Below, piece after piece: positions 40,100 through 49,299 of a stretch of DNA of 60,602 nucleotides (its first letter is position 1; the number at the start of each line of letters is the position of its first letter). The notes under the pieces are model-generated. The model had not been told where the DNA came from. It worked only from the letters and a program-made list of their open reading frames with translations, and did no database searches. Origin of the DNA: Adiantum capillus-veneris (taxonomy: Eukaryota; Streptophyta; Polypodiopsida; Polypodiales; Pteridaceae); the NCBI GenBank assembly GCA_014529385.2, contig JABFUD020000221.1, positions 1 through 60,602 of the forward strand, read 5' to 3'. A program made the position numbers and the translations under genes.

Positions 40100-40330
40100 A
40101 AGTGCAACTTCTGAAGAGTGGGGTATCCTCAAATGCTTGCCATGGAAACCCTAGCAGATTATAACTTGAAATTTCTCGACATCTCTCAGTACATGTCTCT
40201 TCACGAGCAAATAACCTTGGAGATCCAGTGCGATTGCTATCTTGGGACTACCATCACCATCAACGAAAACACTGTTTGTCCAAGAGCTGATGGACCATGC
40301 TGTGCTCGGCTACGACCTTATGGAATGAAC
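40100..40330 (+). pseudogene. gag: gag remnant of family A
   Basis: In changing frames the strand encodes YNLKFLDISQYMSLHEQ, IQCDCY and QELMDHAVLGYDLM. These align in order with EYNQRFLDMYLPVSFFRS, AQCERY and QELMDHAAVGYKLM in the minus-strand A gag at 59480-60112. Only part of the capsid core remains, with a stop within the first block. No knuckle or protease follows. Confidence 0.75.
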
Positions 40331-40519
40331 CTAACCCTAATTTTTGGTGCAGGTTTCAGGATGAAAAGTCAGTCGACTTTTCGAGCTCGATCGATGTCGA
40401 GATTGCTTTTTAAGTTTGAAATCTGTTTAAGAACTTGTTTGGTGATCCTGTTTGAAATGGACGGTATCTGTTTTGAACTTGTTTTGGCGCCGATTTGAAA
40501 TGTTTGACTCTAGTTTTAA

Positions 40520-41169
40520 TATTGGTTTCATTGATTGGTGATTTTACTCCCGGGTGGAGAAGTGAGAAATATTGTTTTGATATTGTTTGAACTTCGGAAC
40601 AACGCAGGCTGATGCCAGGGGAGTATGTTTGAAAACCTTAGAACAACGCAGGTCAATGCCTGGGGAGCGTTCTGTTGTATGCTTAAACCTCCAAGCGACG
40701 CAAACTGCACTCTGGGGAGCGTTTGGTTGTACAGTCCTCTGAGCTCATGGCCCGGACCTTTTTAGGTTATTTGCGGGGGGAGTGACGAGGTAGTTGTTAA
40801 ATAGCTTCATACCGCAGACCGTTTGTCTCGAGTGCTCAGCGGCGCTGTTTGTTGTGTCTTGTAACATGCATATGTGAGCATTTTTGTTGCATTGTGATGT
40901 GCCAACCACTGAATATTCCTAATATAAGATTACCTGTGTATGTAATTTTAGTGTATCAAGACACCCGTGGAAGATCAGTACGGTCTGGGTGTGATGGCTA
41001 ATTTTACTACGCCGGAATATCAAGAGTTCCGATATGGACGAAAGGAGAAGCTAACTTAACAAAAAGAGCAAACTGAATGTCCCTCGGGATGACCCTCAGA
41101 AAAAAAAAATTAAGCTAACTTGAGTTGTTTTGCAGATATGCTGTAATCGCGGACGATTACTCTCTTTCA
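40520..41169 (+). mobile_element. 3' untranslated tail of family A
   Basis: Opens near GATTGGTGATTTTACTCCCG and contains the GGGGAGCGTTTGGTTGTACA and GCGGGGGGAGTGACGAGGTA phrases found at 7900-8000. In the minus-strand copy (58626-58990) the same order follows protease, confirming it lies between coding region and 3' LTR. Confidence 0.78.
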
Positions 41170-41180
41170 AGAAGGGGAGA
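41170..41180 (+). other. polypurine tract, family A
   Basis: AGAAGGGGAGA directly before TGTAACAAACTGC. Confidence 0.75.
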
Positions 41181-41761
41181 TGTAACAAACTGCTGACGTG
41201 TCGACCTACTGAAGAACAGAGCTACCAGCCGAGGGACCTAAACCCTAGAAGAAGCAAAAGTAAAAGAAGAAGCAGCAACATATTTTTGAAAATTGCGTAG
41301 CTGCTAAGGACGTGGCAGATTTCCAAAAAATACGCTGGCTATTGACATGGCAGGCTGTACGGATTTTCGCATTTTGCAATGGCTGATGACGTGGCAGTTG
41401 TACGGATTTCCGTGATTTATGATGGCAGCTTTTTGGGCATTGCTTTTGGACCAGATGCTTTTGAGTTTGAAGGCTTTTCACTGTAAACTGCTTTTGGAAC
41501 CTAGGGCCTTTAAATATGAGGCCATGGACTCACTCTGTGGCATGCTTCCTTGAGAAGGTGCAGAGTCTGGAGTACCGGCTTGTACTGTGTTGATGCAATA
41601 CAAAGAAATACCGAATGGGACGCCAAGGTTTGGTGCCAATTCTCTCTGGGGTGGAATTCCGCCACTTTGTGTCGCATGTCGTCTCTCTTTCAGTTCAGTT
41701 GTTATTGAAGTGCTAAAAGTCTGTTCAGTCTATTCTTTTCTATTGGCATGTGGTGCCCGTC
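41181..41761 (+). repeat. 3' LTR of the deleted A element, truncated
   Basis: Opens TGTAACAAACTGCTGACGTG and stops at GGTGCCCGTC, about a dozen bases short of the normal GTGACA end. TGACGTGGCA is at 41387-41396, a TATA-like TTTAAATATGAGG near 41508, the core block near 41600-41638. Confidence 0.85.
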
Positions 41762-41937
41762 CTCGTCTGTGGGTGAAACTACCGTTCACATTGGCCATAT
41801 AATGTCCGACATTTTGCAACTTCAAAAAGAGGCAAAAAATAAAACAAAGAACATTGAAAAGAAATCAACAACTAAGGTTAGCAGTTGCCACGTCCTTGTG
41901 ACATAGTTAACAGTTGCCACATTCTTGTGACAGACTT

Positions 41938-42025
41938 CCATCATCTGGTTATTGTGTATTGGGTCTTCTGCTCATGGTAGTCATGCGGGGCTGATCGCCT
42001 CCTCTTTACCATATCTTGTGTTTGT

Positions 42026-42077
<52 letters not shown>

Positions 42078-42091
42078 CCACACACGCGCAC
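41938..42091 (+). repeat. 3' LTR of element X, right part, with (CT)n
   Basis: Sequence after the B' target-site copy continues the LTR cut at 35438 if the nesting is right. (CT)n occupies about 42026-42074. The LTR end is not recognisable before element B begins. Confidence 0.4.
42087..42091 (+). other. target-site duplication CGCAC, left
   Basis: Exact copy at 50776-50780 on the other side of element B. Confidence 0.92.
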
Positions 42092-43567
42092 TGTCACCAG
42101 CGTGTGACTACTATCTATCCTTTTTGTTGATTTCTTTCTTATTATTTATTTACTTTCACTTTTTGGAAACACCCCTCAGGAAATCTAACTGCCCTGCATT
42201 GCATAGCTAGTGTGGAACTGTCCAGAGGGAGTCCAGGCCTGAGGGCAAGAGAGCACTAAGGTTGGACAAGGACTATGGTTAGCCAAAGTGGGATCATTGA
42301 CTAGCCAAAGTGGAATCCTTCGCTACAGAGGCTACATTTCAGTTTTGGGTGTGGCTGCAGTGTACAAAGGGGGTCAAATGACCTAGAAAGATACAATGGC
42401 AGCATCTCCTAAAATTTAGGAAACTGCTATTTTGGGACCTGAAAATGTGTTTGCGTCATTACCTCCGGAATGACAAAGGGAACATTTTCTTACTCTGCCG
42501 TGAAGTCAACTAGGCAACCGGTTGGGAGATTTTTAGGCGGCAACCCCGAAACGGGAAAATGCTTGTAAATGTGCCAAGTGGCACATTCTGGTGCACTTGC
42601 CTCCTCAAGGAAGAAGTGGCGCTGAATTTTAAGCTGGGAGAGGCCCATTTTCAGATTTTGTCACAGGTTAAGAGCTATGGAGTGCTTCCTTTCCCTCCTA
42701 TGTACAGTGCGGTGCCAAGAGTGATGCCCTGCACGCTACGCACTGCCCTCTCTCTCCCCTATGGCAGTATGTTATGCCCCTCTAGTGGGCTTTTCAATTG
42801 ACCAATGTACAGTTGTGTGGGTTCATGCGCGATTGCCGAGGCAAGAGCCTCTTGCACAGGTACTGGATTAGCTAGCGGCTAATCCCCCGCAGCTACAGGT
42901 GATTCGGAGAGGTTTCACGCCCGAAATCTCGTCCGATTCAAAGGCCAAGTAGCCCTACAGGTGCGGGAGCTCGAGGACTTGCTACGGATGCAACCGGCAC
43001 GCGAAACGGAGCCCGAAACAGTAAATTACAGCCTGCTGTGTATTTTTGCAGGTTTAGGGTTTTGGCCCTAAACGGTCCCTAATACCCCTAGGAGGTTCGG
43101 GGACGCGAGGGGACTGCTGTACAAGTGATCTGGTGCATTTTCAGGGCTGAAAACAGAGAATTCAGCGTGCTGCAGATTCTCGCCAGGTTTTGCAAAGTGC
43201 CCGTATGCGTCAGGAAAGTCAGTCAATGCGTGGGAATACTAACTGTGAAGGGTCCTAGTACAGTTATGCTACCGAAATCGGGCCGGAACAGTTGAAATTC
43301 AGCCAGGTTTGTGCGGGGCAGCTTGTAGGGAACCACAGCGTTTATTCCCTCTTTTAAACAATAAAGAAATACCGAAAGGGGTGCCTAAGTTAGGGGCCAA
43401 TCTGGTGTCGGTCTATTCATACAGGTGCAATCTAGTAGCCTGTATCCCTCTCCCCTTTGTTGTGTCTTGAAAGTACAGGTAAAGTGGGCGACAAATTAAA
43501 TGGGTGAAAGCAAATAAGGTTTAAGTCTAAAGTCTACCGCCCTTTTTGAAAGTACAGGCCGGTTTCA
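42092..43567 (+). repeat. 5' LTR of element B (1476 bp)
   Basis: TGTCACCAGCGTGTGACTAC to GGCCGGTTTCA. Contains the core block (about 43366-43404) with AATAAAGAAATACCG, which also offers a poly(A)-signal-like AATAAA. An 80-codon open frame at 42559-42801 recurs in the other LTR and is part of the repeat, not a gene. Confidence 0.95.
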
Positions 43568-43586
43568 TGGTTCCATCGCCGGGATT
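43568..43586 (+). other. primer binding site of element B (tRNA-Glu-like)
   Basis: TGGTTCCATCGCCGGGATT directly follows the LTR. The TGG complements the tRNA CCA end; the rest resembles the complement of a plant tRNA-Glu acceptor and T arm. Assignment to Glu is inferred. Confidence 0.7.
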
Positions 43587-43674
43587 AAATCACTTTTTCC
43601 CATAGAAGTGAGCCTTGGTCAGGTTAGGCTTGAAGACACATGGGATCATAGATCAGACACAGGGAATTGCAATT

Positions 43675-45402
43675 ATGGCTGACATACCAGATGATGTGAC
43701 TGAAGAGGTTTCCTCTTCACAGGGTCAACAGACACATGAAGTGGGTGAGTCTTCAAGACCACCACAAACGGATGATGATATATTCAGGACCCAGTTGGCT
43801 ACTGTTGTGGCTATGTTCACACAAGTAATGCAGAACCCGAGGTTTTTAGCCTTTCTGCAACCTCCTGTTCCGTCTCAGCAAGTTGGGTCACTGGATCACA
43901 TTCAAAAGCCTGTTAAGGCTCGAGCACAGGTGATTCATACTGCAGAGTCAATGGAAACACCTGTACGCTTGACGGAGAACATGCAGTCTCCACAACCTGT
44001 GCCTAAGGTGCAAGAACAGGTGGCTGAGATGCCAGTCTTTCAAGCTGTACCAGTTCAGCCAACCACTTTTCAGCAGCCTATAGCTGGTTCTAATGGGCAC
44101 GGAAGCAACCTACAGGCTATGCAACAAGTCTTCCCACCACCTTCAGTACACCCTGGCTATTTTGGAGGTGGATCGGTATTCCAGAGCATGGCTGGTCATG
44201 CACCTGGAAATCAGTTTTACACGCCTGGAACAGTGTTTGGGGGTGCTCAAACGATGATGCCTAACCCCATGTATGGTGTCACGGGCATGCTACCAGGGTT
44301 TCAGAGCACTCGGGGCCAATTTGGGATGCCACAGGCAAATTTTGGTATGGCTAGAATTACAAATCAGCAGCCAAATATGGCATTTCCAAGTCAACTTAAT
44401 TGTGGTCAGGGAACACAAATGAACCCTAAGAGTGTTCCCATGTTTCAGTCACTTCCATATGACAATTTAACGCCGCTGGAGAGGCCAACTCCGTACAAAG
44501 AAGGTGGCAAAGGTGTGACATTCACGACCTTTACAGGGTTTGATGACAGGAAGAAGGCTCTCTCATTCCTCCAGCAGTTTGACAAGGCCTATGCAGGGGG
44601 AAACTTTACAGAGGCTTCAAAGGTCCACAAGGCAACCACTTTCTTGACAGGGAATGCGGGACAATGGTGGACAACTTTATTGCTTCAAGGGCAAGCTCCG
44701 TCCACATGGATTTACTTCAAGCAGATTTTTGCAGCAGCATGGTTATCTGATGACTTTGAAGCAGATGTCATGACAGAATGGCACCAGCTTAATGCTGCTA
44801 CTTGCAAGAATCTAGATGATTACAATCAGAAGTTTTGGAAAGCTCTACTTCCAGTAACTTCCTATAGGTTTGTGCCATTGACAGAACAGATTGAAAAATA
44901 CTGTTGTGGCCTACCCAAAGGATTGAGAAAATACTGCACGAAGACCAAAGTCACTACTTTGACGCAGCTCATCGAGGTAGCAAACACTGGCAATGGTTTG
45001 CTCAAGGGAGAAGATTGTCAATTCAATACTAGCGTCAAGGAAGGATCAACTAAGAAAAATTCAGCGAAGAAGTATGTTCCCAAGGAGGCTCCGAAAGTGA
45101 CTCAGGAGCCAGCCAACGCAGGGAAAGACAAAGCTACGGCTGAATCAAGAAAGGGACCAGCGAAGAAATGGAAAAGACGTTTTCCTCGCAAGTCGGAAGA
45201 GCAAAAGAAGGTCCTGAGGTCAGAGAACAAATGCTTCATCTGTGAGCAGCCTGGCCACATTGCTTACAATTGTCCTACAAAGAAAAGGCCAGCTGATTCT
45301 GAAGACAAGGAGGACAGGAAAGGAAAGAAGCCCATGGCTGAAGCCCATGGCTGGTCTAGTGCCAAATATGGTGGGCGACAAGCCAAATTCAGATGCAAGT
45401 GA
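43675..45402 (+). CDS. gag: Gag polyprotein of chromovirus B
   Basis: A single open frame of 575 codons. The ATG at 43675 (MADIPDDV) was chosen over the in-frame one at 43615 because related gag copies on the minus strand start MADKGKG at the same place. Residues 1-75 are acidic, with DIFRTQLATVVAMF. Residues 80-260 are rich in Gln, Pro, Met and Gly. The capsid core (Retrotrans_gag) spans about 283-440, with TFTGFDDRKKALSFLQQF, WWTTLLLQGQ and VPLTEQIEKYCCGLPKGLRK. A Lys-rich stretch precedes the knuckle CFICEQPGHIAYNC (residues 520-533). Gag would assemble particles and bind RNA. It is the longest intact frame in the window. Confidence 0.92.
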   Translation: MADIPDDVTEEVSSSQGQQTHEVGESSRPPQTDDDIFRTQLATVVAMFTQVMQNPRFLAFLQPPVPSQQVGSLDHIQKPVKARAQVIHTAESMETPVRLTENMQSPQPVPKVQEQVAEMPVFQAVPVQPTTFQQPIAGSNGHGSNLQAMQQVFPPPSVHPGYFGGGSVFQSMAGHAPGNQFYTPGTVFGGAQTMMPNPMYGVTGMLPGFQSTRGQFGMPQANFGMARITNQQPNMAFPSQLNCGQGTQMNPKSVPMFQSLPYDNLTPLERPTPYKEGGKGVTFTTFTGFDDRKKALSFLQQFDKAYAGGNFTEASKVHKATTFLTGNAGQWWTTLLLQGQAPSTWIYFKQIFAAAWLSDDFEADVMTEWHQLNAATCKNLDDYNQKFWKALLPVTSYRFVPLTEQIEKYCCGLPKGLRKYCTKTKVTTLTQLIEVANTGNGLLKGEDCQFNTSVKEGSTKKNSAKKYVPKEAPKVTQEPANAGKDKATAESRKGPAKKWKRRFPRKSEEQKKVLRSENKCFICEQPGHIAYNCPTKKRPADSEDKEDRKGKKPMAEAHGWSSAKYGGRQAKFRCK

Positions 45403-45404
45403 GC

Positions 45405-45845
45405 TTTGCAGAGCATGGGGAAAGGTCAGGGATCAAACAGTGCTTATGTTCTTTGATCTAGGTGCCAAAGCCAACTTCATTTCCCCAGAATTGGCTTCGA
45501 AGTTGGGAATCAGACCTGAAGAGATGGGGTATACAGCAGAGGCAGGTTTTGGCATGTCCTGGCCATACAGAGGCTGTGACACCCATCATTGGAAAGTTGC
45601 GCCTACATATCCAGTCCTATGTAGATGCTGAAGAATTTTACATCATGCTACTGGACGGATGTGATGTGTTGTTAGGTATTCCTTGGTTGTTTCGTGTACA
45701 GGGAATCATGGATGCCTACAACAAAAAGGTCACTGTACAGAGCAGGGGAAAGACTCACATTCTGGATGTAAAGCTTAAAGGGGAGTCTATTCCCACTGTA
45801 TCAGCTTCTGCTATTACTTTTGTAATGAAAAAGCATTGCACGGGA
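45405..45845 (+). pseudogene. pol: protease of chromovirus B, frameshifted
   Basis: The retropepsin region starts with SELCRAWGKVRDQT in the frame after gag. The catalytic triad reads DLGAKANFISPELA (Asp codon at 45455), Leu standing where Ser or Thr is usual. After a frame change near 45560 come EEFYIMLLDGCDVLLGIPWL and GKTHILDVKLKGE, the flap and C-terminal strand regions of gypsy proteases. The gag-to-protease frame change could be programmed frameshifting or decay; the later one is decay. In the A element the same motif is DPGA. Confidence 0.85.
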
Positions 45846-45846
45846 A

Positions 45847-46890
45847 GTGTCAGATTGTGATGAATCAAATTTATTTGTGCTAGATAAAGAAAGGTCAATG
45901 TTTTTACAACAGTATAGTGACTGTTTATTCGATTCATTACCGTCTCAATTACCGCCAGAGAGACCCGAGGACCATGCGATAGATTTGGTACCAGGCAGTA
46001 GCCCACCAAATAAGCCTCCGTACAGGGTTAGTGCGGCTCAGCAAAAAGAGATAATGGGGCAAGTACAGGAGCTGTTAGAAAAGGGGCTGATTCAGCCCAA
46101 TTCATCCCCATTCTGTTCTCCAGTGTTGTTGGTGCAGAAAAAGGATGGCTAAGGGCGTATGTGCATCGACTACCGTGCACTGAACAAGAATACCATCAAG
46201 AATAGGTTCCCTATACCTAGAATTGATGATATTCTGGACAAATTAGAAGCAGCTATGTTTAGCAGGATAGATCTAAAGAGTGGGTACCATCAGATCCGCA
46301 TTAGATCAGAGGATGTGCACAAGACTGCTTTTAGAACAACGTTTGGCCTTTACGAATTTTTAGTGATGCCCTTTGGTCTCACAAATGCTCCTGCTACGTT
46401 CAGTAGGATGATGGACAGAATTTTCCGTCCACACCAACAGTTTGTTGGTACATTCTTTGATGACATGATAGTCTACTCAAAGAATGAAGAGGAGCATAGG
46501 CATCACTTGGCCATTGTGTTCGAAGAGCTACGCAGTCATAGGTTGCTCATCAATGCAAAGAAAAGTGAATTTTTTCTGGAAGAGATCCACTTTCTGGGAC
46601 ACATTGTCTCAAAGGATGGTGTCAGAATGGATCCTGCAAAAGTTGAAGCAATCAAGTCATGGCCAGATTTGAAGACGGTGCATGATGTCCGAAGTTTCTT
46701 GGGACTATGCTCCTATTACAGAAGGTTTATCCGAAATTTCACTGAGATTGCTTCACCTTTACATGCTCTTCAAAAGAAGGCAGTCACCTTTAGATGGACA
46801 CAGAAAGAGATTTCAGCTTTTAATCTCTTAAAGGAAAAGATGACTTCAGATCCAGTCATTGTGTTGCCAGATCTTAGGAAGTCATTTGTG
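45847..46890 (+). pseudogene. pol: reverse transcriptase of chromovirus B
   Basis: In one frame but with a TAA at about 46150, between VLLVQKKDG and RMCIDYRALN. The blocks PPYRVSAAQQKEIMGQVQEL, RFPIPRIDDILDKL, FSRIDLKSGYHQIRI and YEFLVMPFGLTNAPATF follow in order. The catalytic box is FFDD in GTFFDDMIVYS (46453-46464), a variant of the common F-I-DD with both Asp kept. The C-terminal HFLGHIVSKDG and VRSFLGLCSYYRRFI blocks complete the domain. Apart from the stop, the sequence is well conserved. Confidence 0.93.
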
Positions 46891-47260
46891 GTCCAGTGTG
46901 ATGCCTGCGGTACTAGCATTGGTGCAGTGCTAATGCAAGATGGCAGGGTAGTAGCCTATGAGAGCAGAATTTTGCAAGGGCCAGAGATGCCATGCAGGTC
47001 TATGAGAAAGAGTTATTGGCTGTGATTCATGCGCTCTTAAGTTGGAAACACTACCTGCTAGGTGCAGATTTCGTTGTCCAAACGGACCATCAGACCTTGC
47101 GATACTTCTTGACACAGACAAAGTTATCTGAGAAGCATATGCGATGGGCAAATATCTTGTCCATGTTCCATTTTCAGATTGTGCATGTGGAAGGCAAGAA
47201 GAACGTTGTGGCTGATGCCTTGTCAAGGAAGCCACAAATTTCAGCTGTGTCGATTCCTTA
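46884..47260 (+). pseudogene. pol: RNase H of chromovirus B, one frameshift
   Basis: FVVQCDACGTSIGAVLMQDG carries the first catalytic Asp. The frame changes near 46990, and then YEKELLAVIHALLSWKHYL (Glu), VVQTDHQTLRYF (Asp) and VEGKKNVVADALSRKP follow. This is the RNase H of the Ty3/gypsy type, which removes RNA from the hybrid. It connects without gap to integrase. Confidence 0.92.
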
Positions 47261-48380
47261 TCATCATGCACTTGATGATATGAGGGAACAGTATGAAAAT
47301 GATGAAGATTTTGCAAGGGTCTTCGAGCAGCTAATGCATGGACAACGCCATGAACACTATCTTCTCAAAGATGGGTTCATGATGATGCATGGCAGATCGT
47401 GTGTCACAAAGCCATTGCAACGCAAAGTTATGGAAGAGAGTCATGTCCCACCGTATGCAGGGCATCGTGGTATCGATGCTACAGTTAAAGCAGTTGAGAC
47501 ATTCTTCTACTGGCCTACATTGAGAAGAGATGTGGATGCCTTTGTGCGAGAATGCCTAATATGCCAAAAGGTCAAGTTTGACAGGCAAAAGGCACCAGGG
47601 TTATTGCAACCCCTACCTATTCCAAATAAACCATGGGAAAGTATTGCTATGGATTTTATCTTTGATCTTCCGAGAACGCAGACAAGAAACGACGGTATTT
47701 GGACCATTATTTGCAGATTTAGCAAACAGGCTCATTTTATTCCTGTCAGGAAGAAGATAAAACCAGATCAGATGGCACGCTTGTTTATGAGCAATATTTT
47801 CAGTATCATGGCATGCCACAATCAATTGTTAGCAACCGTGATCCACGCATGACAAGTTTGTTCTGGAGAGGTTTGTTAGAGAATATGGGCACAACACTCA
47901 AATTCTCTTCGTCGTTTCATCCTCAAACGGATGGGCAGTCAGAAGAGGCAAACTCTACTGTCCTAGATCTGCTGAAGTGCTATGTGTCAGAGCATAAAGG
48001 AAAGTGGGAGCAGTATTTGCCATTGGTGGAGTATGCATACAATAATACAGTGCATTCATCAACTGGCAAGGCACCTTTTGAGATAGTTGAAGGTGGCAAG
48101 AAAGTTCCTCCCATACTGCACACGAAGGACAAGATATTTGAAGCAGATAAGTATGTTCAGGACATGGATGAAATGTACAAGAAGGTCAAAGTGGCCTTAG
48201 AAAAGACTCAGGCAAAGCAAAAGAAAGCAGTTGATCGTCACCGTCGTGAAGTGGTATTTTCACTTGGTGATTGGGTGCTTTTACGCTTTGAAAAGGCAAG
48301 GTTAAAGAAGATGAAGGGCAAGGAAAGACTGTTTTCAAAGCTCAGCATGCGTTATATGGGCCTTTTCAAGTGTGCGACAT
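47261..48380 (+). pseudogene. pol: integrase of chromovirus B, frameshifted
   Basis: The zinc-binding N-terminal region has the H-x-H type block HVPPYAGHRGIDATVKAVE, then FYWPTLRRDVDAFVREC and CLICQKVK (HHCC). The core starts at PWESIAMDFIFDLP (first Asp). A frame change near 47810 precedes IVSNRDPRMTSLFW (second Asp) and HPQTDGQSEEANSTVLDLL (Glu). Hence D-D-E residues survive but in two frames. After VEYAYNNTVHSSTGKAPFEI and a basic linker, the frame closes near 48380; the GPF-type segment continues in another frame (about 48350-48480). Confidence 0.92.
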
Positions 48381-48726
48381 AATCAGTGATGCTGCATATA
48401 GACTGAAATTGCCTGACAGTTGGAAGATTCACAATGCGTTTCATGTGAGTCTTCTCAGACCCTATGTGGGTGATGTGCCAGAAGATATGCCAGCTGAAGA
48501 TTAGCCGGAAGTCGAGGAACTTGACGAGATCTTGGTCCCGGAACAGATTTTGGCACATAAGGAAAGAAAAGTGAAAGGCAAGGTTGCTAGGCGTTACTTG
48601 GTAAAGTTCAGAAACTATCCACCAATGGATGCTAAGTGGATGGAAGAAGGTGAACTTGCAGAGTCACCAACTGTGTTATCACTGTACCTGGAAGCCTTCG
48701 ATTTGCAACCTACCTTGACCCCTTGA
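48345..48726 (+). pseudogene. pol: integrase C-terminus with chromodomain
   Basis: After a frame change the reading [19 protein letters not shown] and [15 protein letters not shown] is the integrase tail common to plant gypsy elements. A TAG near 48502 precedes PEVEELDEILVPEQIL and then the chromodomain, KGKVARRYLVKFRNYPPMDA followed by KWMEEGEL (about 48570-48660). A chromodomain at the pol C terminus defines chromoviruses; in other members it guides integration to modified chromatin. The polyprotein ends at 48726. The aromatic residues Y and W expected in the fold are present. Confidence 0.88.
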
Positions 48727-49287
48727 GTTTCAAAGCTACATGGATTTTCAGTGTGACAATGGCTTCTGAAACGAATGATGTACATGGTATTTAAAGTGAG
48801 CTCAAATGAAATACCTCTTACATGAATGTTAGAGCTGTACAGATTGTCAATTTGGCAATTTCTCTTATGAAATGTCCAAAAGTTTGGTTAGTGCTATAGA
48901 AGTGAGTATTTCTTGTCAGTTTGTCAAGGATACAGTAATTGCTTCTATTAAAGAGTACATGTGTAACTGCATTCTTAAACTGTCGGTTTCGGTATGCTCG
49001 AAAGTGTTACGGGATCCAACGTGTACTATAAGACAGTGGCAAAATGTGTAGCTGCCATTTTGTCATTGGAAAGTTAGTGACTCAAAGCAATGGCAGAGTG
49101 CGAAGCTACCACTATGTCATTGGGACAGGGTTCACATGCAGGCAATACATGTGTCGACGAGGTGTTGAATACACCAGGGTTGACAATGAGCATGTATGTG
49201 TCGTACATGTGTCGACAGGTGTTGAATACATCACTGTTGACTGTAAGTATGTACGACATAGATGCAAACGAGGACGTTTGAGATTTC
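48727..49287 (+). mobile_element. 3' untranslated region of element B
   Basis: Noncoding. A 58-bp direct repeat starts at ACATGTGTCGAC (49147 and 49205), each unit carrying GGTGTTGAATACA and GTTGAC. A smaller pair with AAAGTTAGTGACTCAAAG-type wording lies just upstream. Confidence 0.7.
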
Positions 49288-49299
49288 AAGAGGGGGGTA
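49288..49299 (+). other. polypurine tract of element B
   Basis: AAGAGGGGGGTA directly before TGTCACCAGC. Confidence 0.85.

Larger units (their letters stand above)
39575..41761 (+). mobile_element. internally deleted family-A gypsy element
   Basis: The order is the end of a 5' LTR (39603-39715), an iMet primer site, a gag remnant, a long noncoding tail, a purine tract and a 3' LTR truncated at 41761. Internal length is under 1.5 kb and protease to integrase are absent. Bases 39575-39602 join the B' LTR and match neither family. It shows how A copies lose coding regions while keeping cis-acting ends. Confidence 0.8.
37774..41932 (-). repeat. 5' LTR of the second B' element, broken by three insertions
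   Basis: LTR pieces 37774-38124, 38769-38995, 39349-39574 and 41766-41932 follow the order of the intact B' LTR 31799-33257. Between them sit a solo LTR A, a hAT MITE and a deleted A element; the last replaced about 500 bp of LTR. The final piece ends CACATTCTTGTGACA at 41932, followed by GACTT, which matches four of five bases of CACTT at the other end of the element. Confidence 0.8.
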
